DNA of 43,166 nucleotides from Variovorax sp. KBW07 (GTDB lineage: Bacteria > Pseudomonadota > Gammaproteobacteria > Burkholderiales > Burkholderiaceae_C). Below, piece after piece: positions 9,611-19,672 of this stretch; position 1 is the first letter of the stretch; the number at the start of each line of letters is the position of its first letter. The notes beneath the pieces are model-generated. The model searched no databases. It worked only from the letters and a program-made list of their open reading frames with translations, and was not told the DNA's origin. The translations under genes and the position numbers were made by a program. The stretch covers positions 1 through 43,166 of the forward strand of contig NZ_QAJK01000208.1 in assembly GCF_003852515.1 (NCBI RefSeq), given 5' to 3'.

Positions 9611-9637
9611 CGGGCCCCAGAGGCCCGTCCTTCACTT
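9611..9637 (+). terminator. probable intrinsic terminator of corC-lnt
   Basis: Seven bases after the lnt stop, CGGGCC (9611-9616) and GGCCCG (9622-9627) form a GC-rich stem with a 5-base loop, followed by the pyrimidine-rich TCCTTCACTT. The U-tract is broken by C and A, so the call is moderate. Confidence 0.5.
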
Positions 9638-9713
9638 TTCCCCGCCTCCGCCGATATCTGGAGATCGGGCGCCGGTGTGCGCTCGCTCCTCATGTTCTGA
9701 CGGATCGGGTTTC

Positions 9714-10067
9714 ATGGCGCAAGGTCGGCCTCTCTCGGATCGCGGCGCGCGCCGTCGTTGTTGCAAAGGCAGTGCCTTGCGAGTAGCCGTGGCGGCCGCA
9801 TGCTTTCTCGCGCCGATGCTGTGCACGGCCGAGTCCACCTACGGCGCCCGCACCGCGACCAGCCAGCTCCGGCTCTCGGTGGTCGTGCCGCCCGTGTTCC
9901 GCGTGCTGCAGGTCACCCCGACCCGCGATGGCTACGACTACCGCATCTGGACCAACATGCGCACCGTCGTCATCGACGGGCACGAGCACCGGTTCGACCA
10001 GGTCGGTGAAACAACGCTGAGCCTGCGCTCCCCGCCTGACAGTCTCTGGGTGGTCCACGGGCTGTAG
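9714..10067 (+). CDS. small secreted protein of unknown function
   Basis: From the ATG at 9714 the frame encodes 117 residues. After a basic stretch (RGARRRCCKG) comes a hydrophobic segment LRVAVAAACFLAPMLCTAES, which looks like a signal peptide with cleavage near CTA-ES. The mature part is about 78 residues, rich in beta-type alternation (QLRLSVVVPPVFRVLQV, YDYRIWTN, TVVIDGHEHRF). I do not recognise the family. There is no clear Shine-Dalgarno sequence. It stands alone between the lnt terminator and a DUF1488-like gene. Strong hydrophobic-then-beta pattern and normal codon use support a real gene; the exact start is uncertain. Confidence 0.6.
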   Translation: MAQGRPLSDRGARRRCCKGSALRVAVAAACFLAPMLCTAESTYGARTATSQLRLSVVVPPVFRVLQVTPTRDGYDYRIWTNMRTVVIDGHEHRFDQVGETTLSLRSPPDSLWVVHGL

Positions 10068-10177
10068 CCACGGGCAGGCCCAGGCCGCGAGTTGGTGCGC
10101 TACCGAACAGACGTTGCATACCTTGCTCGATAGAGTGATCCACGCGGTTTCCGCATCCCATCACTTCAAAGGCTCCG

Positions 10178-10432
10178 ATGTCCGACGCTCCCTTCTTTCA
10201 TGACGCTTCGGGCACGGTCCGCTTCTCGGTAACGGTGGAGGGCAGCCCGGTCAACGCCAGCATCGGCAGGGAAGCCTTGCGCTATCACTATCGAACCGGA
10301 GAAAGTGCCGACCCCATGGCAACCTATGCGCAGCATGCCGACGAGCTCGAAGCGGCAGTCCGCCGGCGGCTCGCCCAGGGTTCGATGGAGCCCGTGATGC
10401 TGCGCGAGAACGACCTGCAACCCGCGATCTGA
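10178..10432 (+). CDS. DUF1488-like small protein
   Basis: The 84-residue protein has the outline of the DUF1488 family as I remember it: a VRFSVTVEGSPVNASIGREAL first half (beta strands then a helix) and a helical second half (YAQHADELEAAVRRRLAQG) ending in a short strand with VMLREND. Function of the family is not known. AAAGG lies 5 nt before the ATG. It is not obviously part of an operon; the next gene converges on it. Confidence 0.65.
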   Translation: MSDAPFFHDASGTVRFSVTVEGSPVNASIGREALRYHYRTGESADPMATYAQHADELEAAVRRRLAQGSMEPVMLRENDLQPAI

Positions 10433-10456
10433 CGACCTTCCGGCCCGTAATGGCGG

Positions 10457-11164
10457 CTAGGCGATCAGGTCCGCATAGCTCCTGCGATTCGCCCGGTAGC
10501 AATCGCAGGCGGCGTTCTCCAGCCCCGGACGGTCCGTGATGGTGATGACGCCGCGGCGGTAGTCGATCAACCCGCGCGTGTGCAGCGCCGTCGCCGCATG
10601 GGTGATGCCGACCCGGCGCACCCCCAGCATGCGGCCCAGCACTTCGTGGGTCAGCGCAAGGTGCGGTGAATGCGCGCAGTCTTGCGTGGTCAGCAGCCAG
10701 CGTGCCAGGCGCTCTTCGATCTGGTGGAACTGGTTGCACAGCCCCGAGCGGCCGAACTCCATCAGCAGCACGCAGACGTAGCGATTGAGCACACGCTTCA
10801 GCGTCGAACTCTGCAGCAGCTCCAGCTCGAAAGACTCCGCCGTCAGGCGCCAGGCCAGGCCCGTGCCTTGCACCAGGGTTCGCAGCGGCGCGTTCCGCAC
10901 GTCCAGCGAGAGCTCGTAGCCCAGCGCCCCTTCGTTGCCCACCATGCCTGTCTGCAGGCCGTCGTGGCCGTCCGCCGTGGACACCAGCGACACGAAGGCG
11001 GTGGTGGGAAAGTGGATGTGCCGGATCGCGTCGCCCGGCTCGTACAGAACCTGCCCCGCCACCAGCGACACGCTCTCGCAGCGCTCGAGCAGGCGAGCCC
11101 TGTCGTCGGGCGGCAGCGCTTCCAGCAGGCGATTGAGAACGGGGGCGGTCGGGTCGGGTGTCAC
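10457..11164 (-). CDS. Crp/Fnr family transcriptional regulator
   Basis: The 235-residue protein has an N-terminal cyclic-nucleotide-binding-like beta barrel (about 15-135) and a C-terminal winged helix (about 160-225) in which LTHEVLGRMLGVRRVGITHAA is the helix-turn-helix. The barrel reads GMVGNEGALGYE rather than the cAMP-binding arginine motif of CRP, and there is no N-terminal cysteine cluster as in FNR, so the signal is unlikely to be cAMP or an iron-sulphur cluster. The start is GTG at 11164 with GGAG about 6 nt upstream. It follows dps by 31 bp on the same strand, suggesting a shared transcript and a stress role. Confidence 0.88.
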   Translation of the reverse strand: MTPDPTAPVLNRLLEALPPDDRARLLERCESVSLVAGQVLYEPGDAIRHIHFPTTAFVSLVSTADGHDGLQTGMVGNEGALGYELSLDVRNAPLRTLVQGTGLAWRLTAESFELELLQSSTLKRVLNRYVCVLLMEFGRSGLCNQFHQIEERLARWLLTTQDCAHSPHLALTHEVLGRMLGVRRVGITHAATALHTRGLIDYRRGVITITDRPGLENAACDCYRANRRSYADLIA

Positions 11165-11195
11165 GTCTCCGCCCGTGGGAATGCGAGCACCAGCG

Positions 11196-11795
11196 TCAGG
11201 CGACCACCGGCGAGGCCGCCACCAGGTGCTCGGTCAGGAACCACACCTGCAGTTCGTTGGTGCGCAGCACGTTGCTCACGAACACGTCGTTGCTGCCGGG
11301 GTCTCCGGCCTTGTCGACCTGTTCGGCAGCTTCGCGCGCCGCGATGATGATCTGCTCGTGCGCCTCGGCAAGGCGCCGCAGCTGCACCGCCGCCGGCTCG
11401 CGTCCGCGCGGAGGCCTCGCGATCTTCGTGGTCTCGGCAATGTCGGCCGCCATGGCCAGCGCGATGCCGCCCAGCAGCTGGATGCGCTCGGCCACGATGT
11501 CGACCAGCAGCACCTGTCCTTCGTAGTGCTGGTCGTACATCAGGTGCAATTGGTTGAAGGTCGGTCCCACCACTTGCCAGTGGTGCTTCTTGTACATGTC
11601 GCGCAAGGTGATCGTGTCGGCCAGGCACTGGTTCAGCAGCGCCACGCTCTGCTTGCAGGTCTTTTCCGAAAGGCCGTTCGGCAGCTTCACGATTTCGCCG
11701 TAGCGCTGGGTCTCGTGGCTTTGCTGGTGCAGGTCGGGCTGGACGTCGCGCTTCGACGCAACCGGTGCGGCGGGTACCTTGGATTTGGTGGCCAT
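11196..11795 (-). CDS. dps: Dps-type ferritin-like DNA-protection protein
   Basis: Dps forms a dodecamer that oxidises and stores iron with H2O2 and can coat DNA. The 199-residue protein has the expected ferroxidase ligands: H72 (KKHHWQVVGP), H84 and D88 (QLHLMYD), D99 and E103 (VDIVAERIQLLGG). The N-terminus carries lysines and arginines (KSKVPAAPVASKR), which in other Dps proteins bind DNA. A near-ideal AGGAG lies upstream of the ATG at 11795. A Crp/Fnr-type gene follows 31 bp downstream. The protein is somewhat longer than E. coli Dps (167 residues), mainly through its N-terminal extension. Confidence 0.93.
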   Translation of the reverse strand: MATKSKVPAAPVASKRDVQPDLHQQSHETQRYGEIVKLPNGLSEKTCKQSVALLNQCLADTITLRDMYKKHHWQVVGPTFNQLHLMYDQHYEGQVLLVDIVAERIQLLGGIALAMAADIAETTKIARPPRGREPAAVQLRRLAEAHEQIIIAAREAAEQVDKAGDPGSNDVFVSNVLRTNELQVWFLTEHLVAASPVVA

Positions 11796-12010
11796 GTGGG
11801 TGCTCCTGAGTAAGTGGAAGAGGGAAAGGGAATGAAAGAGAAGAAGAGAGCTTCAATTTCTAGCACCCGTGAATCGCGCCGCGCGTAGGCGAGACGGCCC
11901 TGTTGTCATGGGGCCGAACGCTTGTCCTACCCCGGGACGCGTCCGTTGATCGCAGCGCCCGTGGCGCCCGGGTGTTGGTGTCAACAGAAGCAGCAACCGG
12001 GAGCGCCGCC

Positions 12011-12415
12011 ATGACCACACTTATCACCTACCTTGCCGAAGACAACGAGACGATCCGCGACAACCTCATCGAGACGCTGCGCGAAATTGCCGACGTGCGC
12101 GTGGTCGCGCACTCCGCCAGCCAGGCCGAGGCGAGCCGGTGGCTGTCGATGCACGACGGTACCTGGCACCTGGCCATCGTCGACCTCTTCCTCAAGAGCG
12201 GCAGCGGCCTGGGCGTGCTGGCGGGGTGCCGCCGCCGGGAACCGCACCAGAAGGTCGTGGTACTGACCAACTACGCCACCCGCGAAATCCGCCAGCGTGC
12301 CGCCGAACTCGGTGCCGATGCGGTGTTCGACAAGTCCACCGAGCTCGACGACCTGTTCGCCTACTGCGTCGACCAGACGGGCCGCCTTGCGCAGGCAGAG
12401 GGCTCGGCACCTTGA
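12011..12415 (+). CDS. stand-alone response regulator receiver protein
   Basis: The 134-residue protein is a single CheY-like receiver domain with no output domain. The active-site residues are all present: E10 and D11 in YLAEDNE, phospho-acceptor D58 in AIVDLFLKSGSG, T86 in VVVLTNYA and K108 in VFDKSTE. Such proteins pass phosphate or act by protein contact. I chose the ATG at 12011 because the domain begins there and GGGAG lies about 6 nt upstream; an upstream in-frame GTG or ATG would add unrelated sequence. No histidine kinase is encoded in the window. The DUF1275 gene follows 87 bp downstream. Confidence 0.9.
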   Translation: MTTLITYLAEDNETIRDNLIETLREIADVRVVAHSASQAEASRWLSMHDGTWHLAIVDLFLKSGSGLGVLAGCRRREPHQKVVVLTNYATREIRQRAAELGADAVFDKSTELDDLFAYCVDQTGRLAQAEGSAP

Positions 12416-12502
12416 TGCAACACCGGTAGAAACGGGCCACGCGCCCACCAGAAAACCGTGCTGAAATACCTGAGCGCACCCCAAGGACCACAGGCCTCAT
12501 CC

Positions 12503-13276
12503 ATGCGCAGATTGCGCTTTCTTACCAACCGGCATCGCGCGCCCTCCACCAACAGGGCGCTCGGCCTGCTGCTGGCCTTCAATGCCGGCGCGGTCAACGC
12601 GGGCGGGTTCCTGGTGCTCCACATGTACACCTCGCACATGACCGGTTTCGCGTCCCAGCTGGCCGACGGGCTGGTGCTGGGCAACACGAAGCTGCTGCTC
12701 AATGCGCTCGGTGCCGTGCTGGCGTTCCTGTCGGGCGCCGCCGTCTGCGCGGTGCTGGTGAACTGGGGCCGCCAGCACCATCTGCACAGCGTCTATGCAC
12801 TGCCGCTGCTGCTCGAGGCCGCGCTGATGTTTCCCTTCGGCCTGATGGGCGCCGTGACGCTGACATGGGGCACGCCGTTCGCGGTGCCGCTCACCGTGTT
12901 GTTGCTCTCGTTCATCATGGGCCTGCAGAACGCGGTCGCCTCCAAGACCTCCGGCGGCAGCATCCGCACCACCCACATGACCGGCAACATCACCGACCTC
13001 GGCATCGAGCTGGGCAAGTTGTTCTACTGGAACGGGCGGGCCGCGCCCGCGGCCTCCGCGGTGCGCCACGACCACGGCCGCATGCGAAGGGCCGCCGGGC
13101 TGATCGGCATGTTCGTGCTCGGCGGCGCCCTCGGTGCACTGGGCTTCAAGTACGTCGGCTTCGTCTGCGTGATCCCGCTCGCCGCATTGCTGTTGGCACT
13201 GTCGATTCCGCCGTTCATGCGCGACATGCCGCGCTCCGGGCTGCTGCCCAGGCGACAGCAGCACCCGAAGGCCTAG
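12503..13276 (+). CDS. DUF1275 (YoaK-like) membrane protein
   Basis: The 257-residue protein has about six hydrophobic segments and family hallmarks: LLLAFNAGAVNAGGFLVL near the N-terminus, then HMTGFASQLADGL, and FIMGLQNAVASKTSGGSIRTTHMTGNITDLG in the middle. It is an inner-membrane protein of unknown transport or enzymatic role. I start at the ATG at 12503; a GTG at 12458 is in frame but adds a segment not resembling the family. The ribosome binding site is weak. It lies downstream of a receiver protein gene. Confidence 0.85.
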   Translation: MRRLRFLTNRHRAPSTNRALGLLLAFNAGAVNAGGFLVLHMYTSHMTGFASQLADGLVLGNTKLLLNALGAVLAFLSGAAVCAVLVNWGRQHHLHSVYALPLLLEAALMFPFGLMGAVTLTWGTPFAVPLTVLLLSFIMGLQNAVASKTSGGSIRTTHMTGNITDLGIELGKLFYWNGRAAPAASAVRHDHGRMRRAAGLIGMFVLGGALGALGFKYVGFVCVIPLAALLLALSIPPFMRDMPRSGLLPRRQQHPKA

Positions 13277-13288
13277 TTCCGCGGTGCG

Positions 13289-14419
13289 TCAGAGCTCCTC
13301 GGTCCGCTCGGCCTTGGTGGGCGACACGCACAGCACGCCCGTGCAGTTGAGCGACCGGAAGAAGACCGGTGCGTCCGGCTCGCCGAAGTAGCGCAGCCCG
13401 TTGGCGGTCTGTGCATTGGCTTGCGTCGCGTTGGCTTCCTGCAGGCCGAACAGCGCATCGGGGTTGTCGAGAAACTCGAACTCGTAGGTGCTCGCCTGCG
13501 TGGTGTCCTTCACGTACAGGAAGAAGTCCTTGCCGTCGCCGTTGGCGTCGTTCATGAAGCGGTTCTTCAGCAGCCGATAGCCCAGCGCGCCCTGGTCCTG
13601 GATCTGCTTCTTGACGTCGGGGAAGTCGCCACCGACGACGCTCAGCGGGCTGATCACCGCCTTCACCTCGTAGCGTGCCGCACTGTTGTTGTCCTTGATG
13701 AAGAACTGCTTGCGCTCCCGTGTCGAGGGGCCTCCCGTCGTCTGCACGCTCCAGGGCCTGAAGCCATTGGCACCCAGCGCGTTCGCCGTGGCAACGACGT
13801 CGGCCGCGGCCGCTTGATAGTCCGCGGCCTCGACGTCGTAGGTGGTCGACGCGCCTTCGTCCTTGCGGTAGAGCACGGCAAAGACCGGGTTGATGTCCGG
13901 CGGAGGCGTGATGGTGAGGTGGCCCAGGAACTGGATGAAGACCTTGCCTTGCGCGCCCTGGTCCTTCATCTGTTGCAGCAGGCGAGGCATCACATCGGCA
14001 TGCAGGACATTGATCTCGATGGTCTTGTATTCGTAGCTGTAGGTGGTCTCGGTGTCCTTCACCATCAGGAACTTGTCTTGCAGCGTCACGATGTTGCCGC
14101 CCGCGGAACCTTCGATGTACCGGTAGCCGGCGGCGCCTTCGCGGTTCAGCAGCGCGATGTAGTCGTCGAAGCGCTTCTCGGGCGTGTCGTGGTCCGGATC
14201 GCGGTCCTGCTGGAAGGTCAGGTACTTGTAGCTGGCAGTGATAGCGGCCGGCGGTTGCTTGGGCGGCTCCGCGGGTGGCTCGGTGATGCCGGCGCCCGGT
14301 CCTGGCGACGGCACCCAGCCGAGCGGTGGGCCGCTGAAGCCGCCGCCTCCACCTCCGCCGCCGCAAGCGGTCAGCACGGCCGCGACCATCGCGGCAAAAA
14401 GCAATCTTGTTTTCTTCAT
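13289..14419 (-). CDS. lipoprotein built of four tandem repeat units, function unknown
   Basis: The 376-residue protein starts with MKKTRLLFAAMVAAVLTAC, a lipoprotein signal whose lipobox LTAC gives C19, followed by a run of eight glycines and a proline-rich linker to about residue 60. The rest contains four related units at about 84-133, 142-198, 202-254 and 265-316. Each follows the pattern of a helix with a GA-G(Y/F) turn (NREGAAGYRY, KDQGAQGKVF, ALGANGFRPW, QDQGALGYRL), then a strand with (F/L)(V/I)KD or YRKD, then a TYEYE-like strand. A degenerate fifth half-unit (ANGLRYFG) ends the protein. The unit recalls the YEYK...G-GW pattern of DUF4177 but I am not certain. The ATG at 14419 has AAGGAG and GAGG upstream. 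Confidence 0.82.
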   Translation of the reverse strand: MKKTRLLFAAMVAAVLTACGGGGGGGGFSGPPLGWVPSPGPGAGITEPPAEPPKQPPAAITASYKYLTFQQDRDPDHDTPEKRFDDYIALLNREGAAGYRYIEGSAGGNIVTLQDKFLMVKDTETTYSYEYKTIEINVLHADVMPRLLQQMKDQGAQGKVFIQFLGHLTITPPPDINPVFAVLYRKDEGASTTYDVEAADYQAAAADVVATANALGANGFRPWSVQTTGGPSTRERKQFFIKDNNSAARYEVKAVISPLSVVGGDFPDVKKQIQDQGALGYRLLKNRFMNDANGDGKDFFLYVKDTTQASTYEFEFLDNPDALFGLQEANATQANAQTANGLRYFGEPDAPVFFRSLNCTGVLCVSPTKAERTEEL

Positions 14420-15800
<1,381 letters not shown>

Positions 15801-15807
15801 TCCCAGG

Positions 15808-16641
15808 TCAGCGCGCGGTGCGGCGCTTGCGGTGCCGCGCGTATTCCAGGCTGCCCACGCACACGAGCAGCCAGGCCAGGCCGGTCAGCAGGCCGGCCGC
15901 CACATCGCTTGCAAAGTGCACCTGCAAAAAGATGCGGCTGCAGGCAATGGTCAGTATGGCGGCCACGGCCGCCATGGCCGCCGGCACATGCCAGCGCGCC
16001 GGCAGCGTGCGAAGCGCCAGGTACAGCAGCATTCCGTAGCTCACGATCGCTCCCGCGCTGTGCCCGCTCGGGAAACTGAAGCTCGTCTCGAAAGCCAGCC
16101 CGTGGTTGTGCAGCGGACGGGCCCGCGCAAAGATGTGCTTGAGCGCGGGGTTCAGCACCACGATGCCTCCGAGTGCCAGCACCCAGCCGAATGCCAGCCC
16201 ATGGTGCGCATGGCGCCACAGCACCAGCGCGACGACAAGGCATACCGGCGCAAGAAAAGCAAAGTCGCCCAGGTGGGTGAGCCAGCTGAACGCGACCAGC
16301 GCGGCCCACGGCACGTGCGTGCCGATGGCATCGGCCAGCGCCTGGTCGGCCAGGCCCATCGCGCTGGCGTGCCCGTCCGGCAGGTTCGAGGCGATCCAGG
16401 CGAACAGGCTCGCCGCAGCCAGGATCAACAGGAAACCCGCGGCCAGCCCGACGGCGATGCGCGGCTCGCTGGGCTCTTCGGCATCCAGCGCCTTGAAGTG
16501 GCGGCGCTGCAGCGTCCAGCAGATGGCGCCGGCGCCGAGCACCGACACGGTCCAGACCGAGAGAAACCAACCGAGCGCATGCGCGCCGAGTTGTTGGGCA
16601 AGAAGTACGAGGGGGACGAGAGGGGGAGCTTCCAAAGGCAT
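15808..16641 (-). CDS. PAP2-family membrane phosphatase
   Basis: The 277-residue integral membrane protein carries the three phosphatase motifs: KHIFARARP (K-x6-RP), PSGHSAG, and SRIFLQVHFASD (SR-x5-H-x3-D). Such enzymes dephosphorylate phosphatidate, lyso-lipids or undecaprenyl pyrophosphate on the outer face of the inner membrane. I chose the ATG at 16641; the upstream in-frame TTG at 16677 lies inside the preceding gene. It starts 10 bp after the metallophosphoesterase stop, and is the third gene of a lipid-kinase, phosphoesterase, phosphatase run. Confidence 0.9.
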   Translation of the reverse strand: MPLEAPPLVPLVLLAQQLGAHALGWFLSVWTVSVLGAGAICWTLQRRHFKALDAEEPSEPRIAVGLAAGFLLILAAASLFAWIASNLPDGHASAMGLADQALADAIGTHVPWAALVAFSWLTHLGDFAFLAPVCLVVALVLWRHAHHGLAFGWVLALGGIVVLNPALKHIFARARPLHNHGLAFETSFSFPSGHSAGAIVSYGMLLYLALRTLPARWHVPAAMAAVAAILTIACSRIFLQVHFASDVAAGLLTGLAWLLVCVGSLEYARHRKRRTAR

Positions 16642-16651
16642 GCGGCGCACC

Positions 16652-17512
16652 CTAAGGGGGCGACGCACCGCTGGCAAGCGAAAGCGGGAATACTTTGACG
16701 CACTCGAAGGACTTGCTTGCCGCCGCGTAGTCCCAGCGTTCGACCCGGCAGGCGCGCGCGTCGCCGGCCATGTCGCGCCGCACCACGTTCACCGAATTGG
16801 GAAAGCCCGCGCGCACCCGGGACGACACCGCCGTGCCCGCCTGCACGGCGAATGCGGTGCGCTTGCAACCCGAGAAGGCGTCGTGCAGCGCGCGCACATA
16901 GGGCAGGTGGATGTGGCCACCCAGCACCAGGTCGACGCCCGCCTCGGACCATCGCGCCACCGCCCGCTCGCGTCCGTGCAGGCGGTTCGACATGTCTTCC
17001 TGCCGCGTGACCATCACCGGCTGGTGCGTCACCACCACGCGCAGCTGCGAGGGCAGGGCTGTCGCCAGCCGCGCCGCCACGCGTTCGACCTGCGCGGGCG
17101 ACACCACGCCGTCTTCGTGCCGGTACCAGCGCGTCGTGTTGACGGTAACGACCAGCCATTCGGCGGACTCGGAGACCGGCTCCAGGTCGTCGCCGAAAGC
17201 CTCCGCGTACCGGCCATAGGGCGAGAAGCAGCGCGCCCCGAGCTGGAACAGCGGAATGTCGTGGTTACCCGGAATGGCCAGCACCGTTGGCGGTACCGCG
17301 GATGCTGCCGATGCCGCGGATGCCGCCAACCGGCCGACAAAAGCGCGCGCCGCCGCGAACTGCACGCGCGTGGCCCGCTGCGTGATGTCGCCCGACAGCA
17401 CCACCACCCGCGGCGACAGCGCGTGCGCAAAACGTTCGAGCGCCTGCAACACCTCGGGCCGTTCGGTGCCGAAGTGCGGGTCGGAAATCTGCAGCAGGCA
17501 CGAAGCGCTCAT
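16652..17512 (-). CDS. calcineurin-like metallophosphoesterase
   Basis: The 286-residue protein has the five metal-binding blocks of the family: SDPHFG (D-x-H) at the N-terminus, LSGDIT, PGNHDIP, VVTHQPVM and LGGHIHLPY. There is no signal peptide, so it should act in the cytoplasm. Related proteins cleave cyclic nucleotides, UDP-diacylglucosamine or phosphodiesters; the target here is unknown. The ATG at 17512 overlaps the stop of the diacylglycerol-kinase gene by 4 nt (ATGA), and the PAP2 gene follows 10 bp later, so the three are co-expressed. Confidence 0.9.
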   Translation of the reverse strand: MSASCLLQISDPHFGTERPEVLQALERFAHALSPRVVVLSGDITQRATRVQFAAARAFVGRLAASAASAASAVPPTVLAIPGNHDIPLFQLGARCFSPYGRYAEAFGDDLEPVSESAEWLVVTVNTTRWYRHEDGVVSPAQVERVAARLATALPSQLRVVVTHQPVMVTRQEDMSNRLHGRERAVARWSEAGVDLVLGGHIHLPYVRALHDAFSGCKRTAFAVQAGTAVSSRVRAGFPNSVNVVRRDMAGDARACRVERWDYAAASKSFECVKVFPLSLASGASPP

Positions 17513-18477
17513 TCCTTCGCCGCCTCCAGCTCCGGCGCCACGTCGGGCCGCACCAGCCACAGCGGCTCGGGCGACACGCGAAACAGCAGCGGCATGTCGG
17601 TCCACGCGATCTCGCCGTCGGTCGCCACCTTCACGCGACGTGGCGCGTGCAGGCGGCCGGCCTTCACCGTCATCGATTCGAAGGGAAAGCTCAGCACGCG
17701 GTCGGCACCGCCGAGCCGGCCGAGGGCGCCGCGCACCAGCAACTCGGGCATGGCGAGCAGCCCGACCGGCTTCAGCGCAATGGCGGCCAGCTGCCCCTGT
17801 TCAGGCGCATCGGCATGGTCGATGCCGACCTGCAGCAGTTGCAACGGGTTGTTGCCGACGAACAGCGTCGGCGTGCGGATGTCTTTCTCCTGGCCGCGCC
17901 AGGCCATGCGCAGGTTCCAGTGCCGGTGGCGGCCACGCATCACCGTCAGCAGGCCGGCGAAGAACGCGATCCAGCGGCTGCGGCCATAGCGCGCCTTGTA
18001 GCTTTCGCGCTCTTCCAGCAGCTCGGCGTACAGGCCCATGCTGGCGTTCACCAGGAACACCCGGTCGTTGACCAGCCCGACCTGCGCGGCCCGTGGCTGC
18101 TCATTCAGCAAAACCTGCAGCGCCTGCGCCGTGTCGCGCGGAATGCCGTGGGTGCGGCTGAAATAGTTGAAGGTGCCCTGCGGCAACACGCCGAAGGCAC
18201 AGCCGCTGCCCAGCGTGGCCTGCGCCACCGCGTTGATGGTGCCGTCGCCGCCGGCGGCCACCACCACCCCGCCCACGGCGCGGGCGCGCTCTACCGCCTC
18301 GCGTGCCAGGGCCTGCACCCGGCCGGGGCCGTCGACCATGAAGATGCGGTGCTGGCGGCCCGCGGCCGTGCAGCCTTCCTCGATGACCCGGCGGGCCTCG
18401 GCGGCGCTCTCGCTGCCGGAGCCGGCGTTGAGCACGATGAAAAGCGGGGAGTTCGGACCGATGTGGGGCGGTGACAT
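17509..18477 (-). CDS. diacylglycerol kinase-family lipid kinase (YegS/DagK type)
   Basis: The 322-residue protein has the DAGK catalytic domain: FIVLNAGSGS at the N-terminus, the nucleotide-binding VAAGGDGTINAVA, and PQGTFNYFSR. The C-terminal beta-sandwich continues with FVGNNPLQL and VATDGEIAW. It would phosphorylate diacylglycerol, ceramide or a related lipid. The ATG at 18477 is picked by family alignment; no Shine-Dalgarno sequence is seen and the longer upstream frame is low-complexity. It is first in a 3-gene operon with a phosphoesterase and a PAP2 phosphatase and diverges from glyQ. Confidence 0.9.
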   Translation of the reverse strand: MSPPHIGPNSPLFIVLNAGSGSESAAEARRVIEEGCTAAGRQHRIFMVDGPGRVQALAREAVERARAVGGVVVAAGGDGTINAVAQATLGSGCAFGVLPQGTFNYFSRTHGIPRDTAQALQVLLNEQPRAAQVGLVNDRVFLVNASMGLYAELLEERESYKARYGRSRWIAFFAGLLTVMRGRHRHWNLRMAWRGQEKDIRTPTLFVGNNPLQLLQVGIDHADAPEQGQLAAIALKPVGLLAMPELLVRGALGRLGGADRVLSFPFESMTVKAGRLHAPRRVKVATDGEIAWTDMPLLFRVSPEPLWLVRPDVAPELEAAKE

Positions 18478-18736
18478 GTCTGTGGGCGCTGGGGAAATCG
18501 CAGAAAAATGCGGACTCGGCGAGCTTGGAAAGGGGCGGTGGACCCTCGGTGCAAAGGGGCGGAAGATGGACCGCATGCGGCCGGTCGGTGGTTGTCGCAC
18601 GGCCTTGCGGGCCGCGCGAGAGGCCAACATCCCGGCCGGCTGTGGGAGAGTTGCCCTCCGACCGTAAAATCGTCCGCTTTCGCGGCGCATCGCCGCGCTA
18701 CTGTCCAATGTCCGGCCACGCCGGCGAGCCAGCTTC
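18478..18736. other. 259-bp divergent region between the lipid-kinase gene and glyQ
   Basis: The region must hold both promoters. A TAAAAT hexamer at 18665-18670 is a plausible -10 element for glyQ, but I find no matching -35 at 16-18 bp. A GC-rich stem GCGGCG-CAT-CGCCGC lies just downstream of it, about 18680-18694. No open frame is convincing. Confidence 0.35.
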
Positions 18737-19648
<912 letters not shown>

Positions 19649-19672
19649 CCTGCGCCATGCCGCACGCCTGCC

